Shown here: positions 8,537 to 15,308 of the stretch, in pieces | Layout of the letters: every line of letters starts with the position of its first letter | Position numbering within the stretch: the stretch's first letter is position 1 | Assembly: GCF_030527935.1 (NCBI RefSeq) | Contig: NZ_JAUMZV010000026.1 | Location: 1 to 30,676, forward strand | Direction: 5' to 3' | DNA length: 30,676 bases | Origin: Kingella sp. (in: b-proteobacteria) | GTDB taxonomy: Bacteria; Pseudomonadota; Gammaproteobacteria; Burkholderiales; Neisseriaceae | Program-made: the position numbers and the translations under genes | The notes under the pieces: generated by a model | Seen by the model: only the letters and a program-made list of their open reading frames with translations | What the model was told of the DNA's origin: nothing | Databases searched by the model: none

Positions 8537-8761
8537 CCCCTACGTCCAGCCGAACGGAGCATCCTTTTTTCGGAAAAAAGCGTGCGCTTGTTCGACGACG
8601 CACGAAGTGCGGCTAGTTCGCACGCGCCGAAAAAAGGATGCGCAGTGAGGGAAGTTCGCGCAGCGAACCTGCACGTCGGGGTCGCCTTTCTTTTGCTTAC
8701 TTTTCTTTGGCGAAGCAAAGAAAAGTAAGTGCCCCGTCGGTACGAGACGCATGGTTAAAGC
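8537..8761 (+). repeat. ~225 bp structured intergenic repeat, copy 1 (no insertion)
   Basis: It begins CCCCTACGTCCAGCCGAACG and ends near CGCATGGTTAAAGCT. It contains several internal hairpins: GGATGC/GCATCC pairings around TTTTTTCGG, GTTCGCGCAGCGAAC, and a perfect palindrome TTACTTTTCTTTG around GCGAAG (about 8697-8730). Other copies are at 19034-19414, 21082-21307 and 26046-26588. All four lie between genes, each with a DUS about 30-60 bases from the CCCCTACG end. Open frames across it recur in every copy and are not genes. Confidence 0.8.
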
Positions 8762-8822
8762 TAAACAAAAAGCCAGCCACAAAACACAAACCATTTTTCA
8801 GGCTGCCCAACCCTGTAAACAA

Positions 8823-8862
8823 AGGCAGCCTGAAAACACATCTACATATTTTCAGGCTGCCT
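8823..8862. terminator. DUS inverted-repeat terminator between convergent genes
   Basis: Exact kingDUS at 8823-8834 faces the complement at 8851-8862. It lies 26 bases beyond the stop of the minus-strand gene at 8889 and could stop transcription from both sides. Confidence 0.55.
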
Positions 8863-8888
8863 TATTTGCATCTACACGTTTTACGCCA

Positions 8889-9200
8889 CTATTCGCATTT
8901 CAACGCGCTCACCCGCGCGGGGAAATCGCGCTCAGCGACTTTACACATTTCCACGCGCTGAGTGGGTGTGGCTGCGGGCAGGGCTTGCACCAAAAATTTC
9001 ACCACTTCGCGCGCGGGCGTGGTGGCGGCTTGGTTGGCTTTGGCAAAACAGGTATCGGCGCGCTTGAAATAATGCTGACACTCGGCGGGCAGTTGGTCGT
9101 AAGTAAGCGGTTTGGCGTGGCTGACTCCGTGGTAATGGGCTTGAGCAAATGCGCTGGTGCTGATAAGCAGAGCGAAAAGCAGGGTTTGGCTGGTTTGCAT
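8889..9200 (-). CDS. Small secreted protein of unknown function with four cysteines
   Basis: The product is 103 residues when started at ATG 9200, which yields a clean signal peptide (MQTSQTLLFALLISTSAFAQA). A start at 9254 would add 18 unlikely residues. The mature part of about 83 residues carries four Cys (in AECQHYF, DTCFAK, EMCKVAE and LKCE), suggesting two disulfides, and is predicted helical. It resembles small neisserial periplasmic proteins of the DUF5339 type, but I am recalling that loosely and give no function. It stands alone, with convergent repeats on one side and the DUF58 gene about 290 bases upstream on the same strand. Confidence 0.65.
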   Translation of the reverse strand: MQTSQTLLFALLISTSAFAQAHYHGVSHAKPLTYDQLPAECQHYFKRADTCFAKANQAATTPAREVVKFLVQALPAATPTQRVEMCKVAERDFPARVSALKCE

Positions 9201-9377
9201 GGTTGGGTTCTCGGGTGAATGAAAGATACGGATTATACGCTGATGTGGGGGCAATCGGCAGCCTGAAACGTGATTGGGTGGTTTGCAGTTGCTGCTTTGT
9301 TTTGGGTTTCAGGCTGCCTTGGGGATTGGATAACAATTTCTAACAGCGTGCGCAGTCAAGCTGCACATCCTACATAT

Positions 9378-9421
9378 GCTTTTCAGGCTGCCTTTTATCG
9401 CATTAAGGCAGCCTGAAAAGC
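9378..9421 (-). terminator. DUS inverted-repeat terminator after the DUF58 gene
   Basis: Perfect 17-base arms 9378-9394 and 9405-9421 (GCTTTTCAGGCTGCCTT and complement) around ten bases. It lies about 75 bases past the end of the minus-strand DUF58 gene. Another DUS lies at 9308. Confidence 0.7.
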
Positions 9422-9494
9422 TATTGACTATTGGCAAAATAGCGGGCTTGGGTGGGCAAGTCAGTTGTCCACCCTACGACTGAATGTTGTGTGC

Positions 9495-10466
9495 TCACAT
9501 CAACGCCAGCGCATTCAAACACTTTTCGCGCATGCCGTTTTGTGGGGTGAGCGTTAGGCTGGGCAATTTCAGCGTGTAGGGTGCGCCTGTTTTGTCGGCT
9601 TGCAGCACGCGGTGGGCGAGTAGGCTGGCGAGTTTGTCGCTGGGCGTGCCTGCGGGGTAATCTTGATAGGAGATGATTTCGCTATGCACGGCGGGCGGCG
9701 GTTCGTCAAACACTTTGTCCATCAGCTCGCCGCGCTTGGCGTAGGTTTTCCATGCGATGTGTTGCAGCGATGCGCCGTTGATGTGGGGCTTTAAAAAGGC
9801 AATGTCTTCGCCGTGCATGCCTGCGCGTTGCGGGGTTTGCTCGGGGTCGGGCACATCGTGCGTGCCAAAGTCGCTGTGCGGCAGGGGCGCGGGATAGACT
9901 ACGGCTTCGGTGTGCCATTCGGCGCGGCATTCGGCGTGAAACATCCCAAACGGGGCGGATGTTGCCAAGCGCAGCAACAGCGGGCGGGGAAAATAGCCGC
10001 GCCGTTGCACGGGGATGCGCCAGCGCATCGGTTCGCTTTTCAGGCTGCCTGAAAGCTGGCAACGCTGCCACGCGCTGTGGTCGGCTTCGCTGTCTTCGTT
10101 CACCTCTTCGCGCGATTCGCTGCGCCACCAAAACACGCGGGCGCGTTTGCCCGAATGCTCGGTGCTGATTTCGGCTTCGGCGGTGTCGCCTGCGAACACT
10201 TCGCCTTCATAGCGAATGGTTAGATGCAAGCCAAGCAGTTGGCGGCGCGTCATCAGCGCGGCAATGCCGATAAACGCCAGCACCCAAAAGCAAATCGCAT
10301 ACGCCACGTTCACTTGATAATTGACCGCGCCCACCCAAATCGCCACGCTCAACAGCGTCATGCTGATGCACAGCTTGGTGGGGCGCAGCGAAACGTGTCG
10401 TCCTGCGATGCTGCGCTCTTCTGCCAGCAGCAGCGTTTCTTTGGGCTTGCGGTTAAACAGCGACAT
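9495..10466 (-). CDS. DUF58 domain membrane protein, partner of MoxR
   Basis: The 323-residue product has two hydrophobic segments (about 30-50 and 55-75) followed by a DUF58 region. The late conserved block around GEDIAFLKPHINGASLQHIAW corresponds to the family's Yx-x-GD-x-R-x-IxW motif. DUF58 proteins typically sit beside MoxR AAA+ ATPases; they are thought to act in assembly or activation of envelope proteins, but the exact role is unsettled. ATG 10466 is preferred; a TTG nine bases upstream is possible. The start overlaps the end of the moxR gene by 14 bases, so translation is probably coupled. The usual downstream VWA-domain, TPR and transglutaminase-like genes are absent. A DUS at 10039 is translated in frame as SGSLK. 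Confidence 0.85.
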   Translation of the reverse strand: MSLFNRKPKETLLLAEERSIAGRHVSLRPTKLCISMTLLSVAIWVGAVNYQVNVAYAICFWVLAFIGIAALMTRRQLLGLHLTIRYEGEVFAGDTAEAEISTEHSGKRARVFWWRSESREEVNEDSEADHSAWQRCQLSGSLKSEPMRWRIPVQRRGYFPRPLLLRLATSAPFGMFHAECRAEWHTEAVVYPAPLPHSDFGTHDVPDPEQTPQRAGMHGEDIAFLKPHINGASLQHIAWKTYAKRGELMDKVFDEPPPAVHSEIISYQDYPAGTPSDKLASLLAHRVLQADKTGAPYTLKLPSLTLTPQNGMREKCLNALALM

Positions 10467-11361
10467 TTTCGGCAATTTCCATCAAGGCGTGGCTGCTGTT
10501 TTGCTGTTGCAACGACTGCAATCTATGGTTGCCCACGGGCACCCACACCGCTTTCACATCTTCGGGCAACACAAAATCGCGCCCATCCAAAAACGCCCAC
10601 GCTTTTGCCGCGTTGGCGATTGACAAGCCTGCGCGCGGGCTTAACCCCACGGCAAACAGCCCCGCGCGGCGCGTTGCCGCCACCAAGCGGAAAATATAAT
10701 CCGCCACCGCTTCCGATAGCGTGATGGCTTGCACCAGCTCTTGCCATTGCAACAAGGTTTCGGGAGAGCCAACCGCTTGCAGCTTGGGCAGCAGCTTGCG
10801 CCTATCACCCTGAAAATAAAGATGCTTTTCCGCTTCGGGCAAGGGATAACCCATGCTCAACCGCATCATAAAGCGGTCTAACTGGCTTTCGGGCAGCGGA
10901 AACGTGCCAAGCTGTTCAGACGGATTTTGCGTTGCCACCACCAAAAACGGGCGAGGCAGGCGATAAGTGCGCCCATCCACCGACACTTGCCGCTCTTCCA
11001 TCGCTTCCAGCAGCGCAGATTGCACTTTGGGCGAAGCGCGGTTGATTTCATCCGCCAGCACAAATTGGTTGAACACGGGGCCGGGATGGAATTTGAAGCT
11101 GCCTTCGTTAGGCTGGAACACGTTGATGCCGAGCAAATCGGCGGGCAACATATCGTTGGTGAACTGCACGCGTTGGTATTTCAGCCCCAACACGGCGGCA
11201 AGGCTGGTTGCCAGCGTGGTTTTGCCCACTCCCGGTACGTCTTCCAGCAAAACGTGTCCGCCCGCGAGTATGCAGGTTAAGAGTTGTTTTAATACGGTCT
11301 GTTTGCCAAGAATGATGGCGTTGAGTTGTTTGAAAACAGGGTCAAAGGTAGGGTTGGGCAT
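10453..11361 (-). CDS. MoxR family AAA+ ATPase
   Basis: The 302-residue product is a chaperone-like ATPase. Walker A is DVPGVGKTT, Walker B VLADEINRA, sensor 1 VATQNP, and the arginine-rich block LPESQLDRFMMR follows. The C-terminal lid carries SPRAGLS, a hallmark of MoxR. Start ATG 11361 follows AAGGACACCC; an upstream start at 11433 would translate a DUS (GSLKAP). It forms an overlapping two-gene unit with the DUF58 gene. MoxR proteins remodel or activate partner complexes, often with VWA proteins and a metal; none is encoded nearby. Confidence 0.92.
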   Translation of the reverse strand: MPNPTFDPVFKQLNAIILGKQTVLKQLLTCILAGGHVLLEDVPGVGKTTLATSLAAVLGLKYQRVQFTNDMLPADLLGINVFQPNEGSFKFHPGPVFNQFVLADEINRASPKVQSALLEAMEERQVSVDGRTYRLPRPFLVVATQNPSEQLGTFPLPESQLDRFMMRLSMGYPLPEAEKHLYFQGDRRKLLPKLQAVGSPETLLQWQELVQAITLSEAVADYIFRLVAATRRAGLFAVGLSPRAGLSIANAAKAWAFLDGRDFVLPEDVKAVWVPVGNHRLQSLQQQNSSHALMEIAENVAV

Positions 11362-11437
11362 GGGTGTCCTTTTGGGGTGGGGTTGGGATAAGGGAAAGGG
11401 GGCTTTCAGGCTGCCTTTGGGCAAAATCTGCAAGCGA

Positions 11438-11460
11438 TGGAGCGTCGGCGGCTCGCCGAC
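11438..11460. repeat. 23 bp hairpin repeat
   Basis: Identical over all 23 bases to the copy at 151-173 and, like it, near a DUS (11405). Confidence 0.75.
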
Positions 11461-11523
11461 ATTTTGCCAACCAACAAACCATGTTGAATGGGTGGTGTCC
11501 TAAAAAGTATGCTGTACTGCTGT

Positions 11524-11618
11524 CCCCTCTCCCGCTGGCGGGGGAGGGTTAGGGTGGGGGTGGCTGTTTAATCCACCTACCACCCCCATCCTAGCCTTCC
11601 CCCGCCAGCGGGAGAAGG
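11524..11618. repeat. Large GC-rich inverted repeat
   Basis: Two arms of about 39 bases, 11524-11563 and 11580-11618, each centred on CCCGCTGGCGGG with a GGGTGGGGGTGG-type tail, face each other across about 16 bases. The right arm continues as the repeat found at 420-512. The whole can fold into a long imperfect hairpin. Confidence 0.75.
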
Positions 11619-11730
11619 AACAGATTGCAGGATTTTTAACCCATACTGCTTACTATCAACCATAACCAAGCCAGCATAGCCTGAAACCTTTGCAAAACCT
11701 AAAACGCCACAAGAAATAGTAACGTCCATC

Positions 11731-11827
11731 ATTCCCGCGCAGGCGGGAATCTTGGTTGAACTCACGCAATGGGTTGTTTGTGCATGCATTTATGAATGTT
11801 TAGCAAGATTCCCGACTGTGCGGGAAT
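11731..11827. repeat. dRS3-flanked NIME-like unit
   Basis: dRS3 palindromes at 11731-11750 (ATTCCCGCGCAGGCGGGAAT) and 11808-11827 enclose 57 bases. The flanks TTTGCAAAACCTAAAA and GACGGCATTTT are shared with the unit at 23190-23286. In Neisseria such dRS3-flanked blocks form intergenic mosaic elements, and dRS3 serves as an integration site for filamentous phages. Confidence 0.75.
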
Positions 11828-11847
11828 GACGGCATTTTTGAATTTTT

Positions 11848-11880
11848 AGCTTCGCAACTCCGCTTCGCTACGCAGGCTGC
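11848..11880. repeat. DUS-linked short repeat (AGCTTCGCAACTCC type)
   Basis: AGCTTCGCAACTCCGCTT then CGCTACGCAGGCTGC. The same sequence is found at 24402, and its complement at 21015 and 23339. Confidence 0.65.
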
Positions 11881-11928
11881 TGCTAGGGTTTTGCAAAGGT
11901 TTCAGCCTTTTAGTATTCCGCCAATCGT

Positions 11929-12417
11929 TTAATCAATCTTGATATATTCCACCGCCAAAATCTCAATCTGCTCGCGCCCATCGGGGGTATTGAGCCACAC
12001 GGCATCGCCTTCTCGCGCTTTAATCAACGCGCGGGCAAGCGGCGACTTCCACGAGATTTTGTTTTGCGCGGCATCAATTTCGTCTTCGCCCACAATGCGG
12101 ACGGTTTGCTCCGCGCCGTTGCCGCGTTCCAGCGTAACCGTGGCGGCGAAGAACACTTGGTCGGTGGGCTCGCGTGTTTCGGGGTTCACCACCACCGCAT
12201 CTTGCAGGCGTTTGGTTAAAAAGCGGATGCGGCGGTCAATCTCGCGCATTCGGCGTTTGCCGTAAAGGTAATCGCCGTTTTCGCTTCGGTCGCCATTGCT
12301 GGCTGCCCAGTTCACAATTTGCACGATTTCGGGGCGTTCTTTGTTCACCAGTTGATAAAGCTCGTTTTGCAGGGCGGCGTGTCCTGCGGGGGTCATGTAG
12401 TTTTTGATTTCGGACAT
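11929..12417 (-). CDS. greB: Transcription elongation factor GreB
   Basis: The 162-residue protein stimulates RNA cleavage by backtracked RNA polymerase. The N-terminal coiled coil (about 10-75) carries the acidic tip segment SNGDRSENGDYLYGKRRMRE, followed by IDRRIRFLTKRL, which favours GreB over GreA. The C-terminal FKBP-like domain (about 85-160) holds VRIVGEDEIDAAQNKISWKS, GREQIEILAVEYI at the end, and SPLARALIKAREGD. Length and motifs are full. A possible -10 (TACAAT, minus strand 12463-12458) lies about 40 bases upstream without a clear -35. Upstream are facing DUS copies at 12476 and 12501. Confidence 0.95.
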   Translation of the reverse strand: MSEIKNYMTPAGHAALQNELYQLVNKERPEIVQIVNWAASNGDRSENGDYLYGKRRMREIDRRIRFLTKRLQDAVVVNPETREPTDQVFFAATVTLERGNGAEQTVRIVGEDEIDAAQNKISWKSPLARALIKAREGDAVWLNTPDGREQIEILAVEYIKID

Positions 12418-12475
12418 GGTTTTTGGCTCGGCGCGGGCGGCGCAGCAAAAAGCGTGTATTGTAGCCGAAAATGCT

Positions 12476-12512
12476 TTCAGGCTGCCTGCGGGATGGGGTT
12501 AGGCAGCCTGAA
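12476..12512. repeat. Facing DUS pair upstream of greB
   Basis: Exact kingDUS complement 12476-12487 and kingDUS 12501-12512, arms TTTCAGGCTGCCT and complement around 13 bases. It could insulate greB from read-through out of the ABC transporter gene. Confidence 0.6.
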
Positions 12513-12565
12513 ACGGGGGCGGGTGTGGCGAAAATGTTGCTGGGGCGGTTTTGGCGTTGTTTTTG

Positions 12566-12614
12566 GGTTTTCAGGCTGCCTAATCCCGTAAACAAGATAG
12601 GCAGCCTGAAAACC
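12566..12614 (-). terminator. DUS inverted-repeat terminator after the ABC transporter gene
   Basis: Arms 12566-12581 and 12599-12614 (GGTTTTCAGGCTGCCT and perfect complement) around 17 bases, directly against the stop codon at 12616. Confidence 0.75.
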
Positions 12615-12615
12615 A

Positions 12616-14271
12616 TCACGCGCGTTCAAACAATTCAATCCGCCGCGTAAAGCGTTGGCGCAACACCATTTGATGCGTGGCGCACAGCATGGCGGTTTGG
12701 GGCAACTCCTGCCGCAAGAGTGCAAACAGATGCGCGGCGGAAGCATCGTCCAGCGCGGCGGTGGGTTCATCCATTGCCAACACTTGCGGGCGATGCAGCA
12801 AGGCGCGGGCGATGCCGATGCGTTGCTGTTCGCCGCCCGATAGCCGCGCTTGCCAATCGGTTACCGTATCCAGTTCATCGTTCAACTGCGCCAAGCCGAC
12901 TTTTGCCAATGCGGCACGGATGCTGTCTTCGGGCAACGCGGTTGCGCTGGGGTAGCTCAATAGGTTTTTCAGGCTGCCCAGCGATAAATAGGGCTTTTGC
13001 GGCAAAAACAGCACGCTGCCTGCTATCAACACGCTGCCGCCATCGGGCGCGTTTAAGCCCGCCAACACGCGCAGCAAGCTGGTTTTGCCCGCGCCGCTTT
13101 TGCCATCCAGCAACACGCATTCGCCTGCGCCAATTTGCGCGTTAATCGGGCGATTATGTCGCACAACTAATTGATTAAATTGAATAGACGCGGATGATGT
13201 AGGCTCGGGCGATTCGGTTGCCGCCAGCGTGGGCACGCCATTTAAGGCAGCCTGAAAATCCGCCAGCCGCGACACCACCGCTGCCCATTCCATAATCCGC
13301 TTGTAGTAATCCATAAACCAGCCAAAGCCGTCTTGTACGTTGCCAAAGGCAGAACGCGCCTGCATCAGCCCGCCAAAGGTGAGCGTGTGGGCCAGATACA
13401 GCGGCAGCGCGGCGGCGATGGGGATAAATTGGGTAACGCGCAGATAGGTGGCGGAAAAAGTTTCCAGCCGCAGCTCGCGCCCAATCAGTGCGTACCAATT
13501 GTCGCGCACGGCGGCAAAACGGCGGCTTAGGCGGCTTTTTTCGCTGTTTTCGCCACGATAAAAGGCGATTTGCTCGGCATGGTCGCGCACGCGCAGCAAA
13601 GACGCGCGATAGTCGGCTTCGCGGTGCTGGCGGTCAATATTAAGCGGATGCAGTTTGCGCCCAATCAGATGCGTGGCCAGCGTGCACACCAGCGTGTAGC
13701 CCAACGCCACCCACACCAAATAACCCTGCAACTGCCATGTTTTACCGCCGATGTCTATTTTCAGGCTGCCTGAAAGCTGCCACAGCACCACCACAAACGC
13801 GCCCAGCTTTGCCGCGTTCATAATAAAATATTTGAACAAATCAATGCTTTTATCAGCCAGTAAAAAGCAATCTTCGGCTATGCGCTGGTCTGGGTTATCA
13901 GGCTCGCCCTGCGGCTGGGTTTGCAAACGATAGGCACGATGCTGCGCCAGCCACATTTGCGTGAAATGCTGGGTAAGCTGCTCGCGCCAACGAAACACAA
14001 GGATTTTGCGCAGCCAGTTGCCCAGCACCACAAAGCCCACCGTGAGCGCGATAAAGCCCAAATATTGCCACAGCAGCGCATACAGCAGCGGGCGGTTGAA
14101 TTGTTCCAGCGCGTCATAAAAATCTTTGTTCCACGCGGTGATGTAAACGCTCACGCGCACAATCGCCAGCGAAAAGCCAATCACCGCCGCCAGCAGCAAC
14201 CACGCTTTCAGGCTGCCTTTGCCGCGCCAAAAGGGGCAGGCGAGTTGATAGAAATGTTTTAGGGTGTCCAT
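12616..14271 (-). CDS. ABC_membrane_2 type ABC transporter, permease fused to ATPase (SbmA/BacA/YddA-like), copy A
   Basis: The 551-residue half transporter has about six membrane segments (residues 20-330) and a C-terminal nucleotide-binding domain. Walker A is GKSGAGKTS, the Q-loop FLPQKPYLSLGS, signature LSGGEQQRIGIARALL, Walker B VLAMDEPTAALDD, and the switch His ATHQM. The NPDQRIAEDC and ITAWNKDFYDALE motifs are typical of the ABC_membrane_2 family (E. coli YddA, mycobacterial Rv1819c, related to SbmA/BacA), whose members move hydrophilic or peptide-like solutes. The substrate is unknown. ATG 14271 is chosen; the ATG at 14313 lies inside the terminus of a mobile element and has no ribosome-binding site. 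A paralogue is at 21410-23098. The 160 bp element inserted 20 bases upstream separates the gene from a Fur-box-like site. Confidence 0.88.
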   Translation of the reverse strand: MDTLKHFYQLACPFWRGKGSLKAWLLLAAVIGFSLAIVRVSVYITAWNKDFYDALEQFNRPLLYALLWQYLGFIALTVGFVVLGNWLRKILVFRWREQLTQHFTQMWLAQHRAYRLQTQPQGEPDNPDQRIAEDCFLLADKSIDLFKYFIMNAAKLGAFVVVLWQLSGSLKIDIGGKTWQLQGYLVWVALGYTLVCTLATHLIGRKLHPLNIDRQHREADYRASLLRVRDHAEQIAFYRGENSEKSRLSRRFAAVRDNWYALIGRELRLETFSATYLRVTQFIPIAAALPLYLAHTLTFGGLMQARSAFGNVQDGFGWFMDYYKRIMEWAAVVSRLADFQAALNGVPTLAATESPEPTSSASIQFNQLVVRHNRPINAQIGAGECVLLDGKSGAGKTSLLRVLAGLNAPDGGSVLIAGSVLFLPQKPYLSLGSLKNLLSYPSATALPEDSIRAALAKVGLAQLNDELDTVTDWQARLSGGEQQRIGIARALLHRPQVLAMDEPTAALDDASAAHLFALLRQELPQTAMLCATHQMVLRQRFTRRIELFERA

Positions 14272-14290
14272 GTTGTTTTGACGAGAGTAA

Positions 14291-14450
14291 GAACCTGTAT
14301 TCACTATTTCCATAGGCAGATTTTATGACATAAAAACGCGGCTACCGCGTTAAAAATGCTCGCAAGGTGTCCAACCTTGCTGTGCTTTTTGCCTTGTATC
14401 TGCGCTTTTATGTCATAAAATCTGCCTATGGAAATAGTGAATACAGGTTC
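14291..14450. mobile_element. Palindromic MITE-like element, copy 1 (type A)
   Basis: 160 bp with near-perfect terminal inverted repeats of about 45 bases (GAACCTGTATTCACTATTTC inwards) and a central hairpin GCAAGGTGTCCAACCTTGC. It is flanked on both sides by TAA (14288-14290 and 14451-14453), consistent with a 3-base target duplication. It encodes nothing. It lies between the ABC gene start (14271) and the Fur-box-like site (14468-14486). Confidence 0.8.
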
Positions 14451-14467
14451 TAAATGTTTTATTTTAT

Positions 14468-14486
14468 GATAACGACAATCATTTGA
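14468..14486. promoter_or_regulatory. Fur-box-like operator
   Basis: GATAACGACAATCATTTGA matches 14 of 19 positions of the classical consensus GATAATGATAATCATTATC, with the central AATCATT intact. It lies between the minus-strand ABC gene and the plus-strand 143-residue gene, so it could control either or both. No Fur gene or binding data are available here. Confidence 0.5.
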
Positions 14487-14507
14487 TGGATTTTAATCTT
14501 ACGAAAC

Positions 14508-14545
14508 GCAAGCATGGAGTTTACTCATGCTTGCTTTCGCTTTTT
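14508..14545 (+). terminator. Terminator-like hairpin in the leader of the 143-residue gene
   Basis: Perfect 9-base arms GCAAGCATG/CATGCTTGC around nine bases, followed by TTTCGCTTTTT. It lies between the Fur-box-like site and the start codon, 25 bases before ATG 14570. It could end upstream transcription or work as a leader attenuator; the sequence does not decide. Confidence 0.6.
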
Positions 14546-14569
14546 ACCTTTTAACAATGGGAGAAACAG

Positions 14570-15001
14570 ATGACGAAAAAGCATCCATCTATCGGACCGC
14601 ATGAAGGCAAGGAATTGGAACTGATGCTGGCGGGTGAAAAGCCGTTGGCATTATATTTTTCTGATTACCCCATTCCTGCGGAATTTGGGCCGTATCTTGC
14701 CAGCGGACGATTATTCCGCACCGATGTGCGTTCTGCTTTTGATTACAAAGGCGAACCTTATTACTACCAAATCGTGTCACTCACGCCTGATGACCCCAAT
14801 ATTCAAAAGCTAGTTACGCTCAAAGAGTTAAACGGCTTTGACGATGATGAGGAACGCGCTGTTGGCAAATTGCTGGGCTACAAGGCAGAAGATGTGGAAT
14901 ACTATATTCAGCATCATCGCGCCGTTGCGCCGCAATATCCAACGGCGCGGATTGACCCAATCCCCAATGCCAAAGAGATTTTGCAAGAATTGGGGTTTTA
15001 A
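14570..15001 (+). CDS. Uncharacterised 143-residue cytoplasmic protein
   Basis: I do not recognise a named family. The protein has no signal peptide or membrane segment. It opens with a short basic stretch, then a compact alpha/beta-looking domain rich in Tyr, Asp and Pro (ALYFSDYPIPAEF, RTDVRSAFDYKGEPYYYQIV). An acidic helix FDDDEERAVGKLLGY follows, and it ends AKEILQELGF. Base composition is lower in GC than neighbouring genes and codon use is less C-biased. Ribosome-binding site GGGAGA lies 6 bases before ATG. A terminator-like hairpin and a Fur-box-like site precede it, and a DUS terminator follows within 10 bases, so it is a single-gene unit. Iron-responsive expression is possible. Confidence 0.7.
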   Translation: MTKKHPSIGPHEGKELELMLAGEKPLALYFSDYPIPAEFGPYLASGRLFRTDVRSAFDYKGEPYYYQIVSLTPDDPNIQKLVTLKELNGFDDDEERAVGKLLGYKAEDVEYYIQHHRAVAPQYPTARIDPIPNAKEILQELGF

Positions 15002-15006
15002 CCATC

Positions 15007-15037
15007 AGGCAGCCTGAAACCGTTTTTCAGGCTGCCT
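15007..15037 (+). terminator. DUS inverted-repeat terminator after the 143-residue gene
   Basis: Exact kingDUS 15007-15018 faces its complement 15026-15037 across seven bases, giving a tight stem with T-rich bases, 6 bases after the stop codon. Confidence 0.8.
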
Positions 15038-15099
15038 TTGGTTTAAATAGGCAGTCTGAAAACCTTTGCAAAACCCCAATAGCTGCCTGAAATCTAAAA

Positions 15100-15122
15100 T
15101 GGAGCGGCGGCGGCTCGCCGCC
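15100..15122. repeat. 23 bp hairpin repeat
   Basis: Arms GGCGGCG/CGCCGCC. It is paired with the inverted copy 40 bases to the right; together they could form a larger stem. Confidence 0.7.
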
Positions 15123-15162
15123 AAATCATTTATTAAACATCGCATGACTGATTTGCCAAAAT

Positions 15163-15185
15163 GTCGGCGAGCCGCCGACGCTCCA
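15163..15185. repeat. 23 bp hairpin repeat, inverted
   Basis: Reverse complement of the copies at 151 and 11438. Confidence 0.7.
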
Positions 15186-15308
15186 TTAGTTACAGTTTTT
15201 GCAAAAGTTTCCATTTGGCAACAAGCCATCGCCACTCCATTTTGGGTTTCAGGCTGCCTAATATTCAATAGGCAGCCTGAAATAGCGTTTTCAGGCTGCC
15301 TTGGTGCT

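Larger units (their letters stand above)
11362..11928. other. 567-base gene-free stretch made of repeats
   Basis: In order: DUS (11405), 23 bp hairpin repeat (11438-11460), a large GC-rich inverted repeat (11524-11618), a repeat shared with 420-512, a dRS3-flanked unit (11731-11827), and the AGCTTCGCAACTCC repeat (11848-11880). A TTTGCAAAGGTTTCAGCC motif, also found near 130, follows. No gene is seen. Promoters for moxR probably lie at its left edge but are not obvious. Confidence 0.65.
15038..15308. other. Repeat-filled gap between convergent genes
   Basis: It contains a DUS variant (15049), two 23 bp hairpin repeats in inverted orientation (15100-15122 and 15163-15185), and three exact DUS at 15248, 15270 and 15290. 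The last two face each other and probably terminate the TonB-receptor transcript. No gene is seen. Confidence 0.65.

Noticed and set aside
8522..8794. Open frames with KSKQKKGDPDVQVRCANF-type products, also near 19037, 21034 and 26342
   Set aside because: The same peptide arises from every copy of the ~225 bp repeat, on both strands, without start signals; this is repeat DNA.
14291..14450. Correia element
   Set aside because: Size class is similar, but the termini (GAACCTGTATTCA) are not the TATAGTGGATTAA ends of Correia repeats, and the duplication is TAA/TTA rather than TA.
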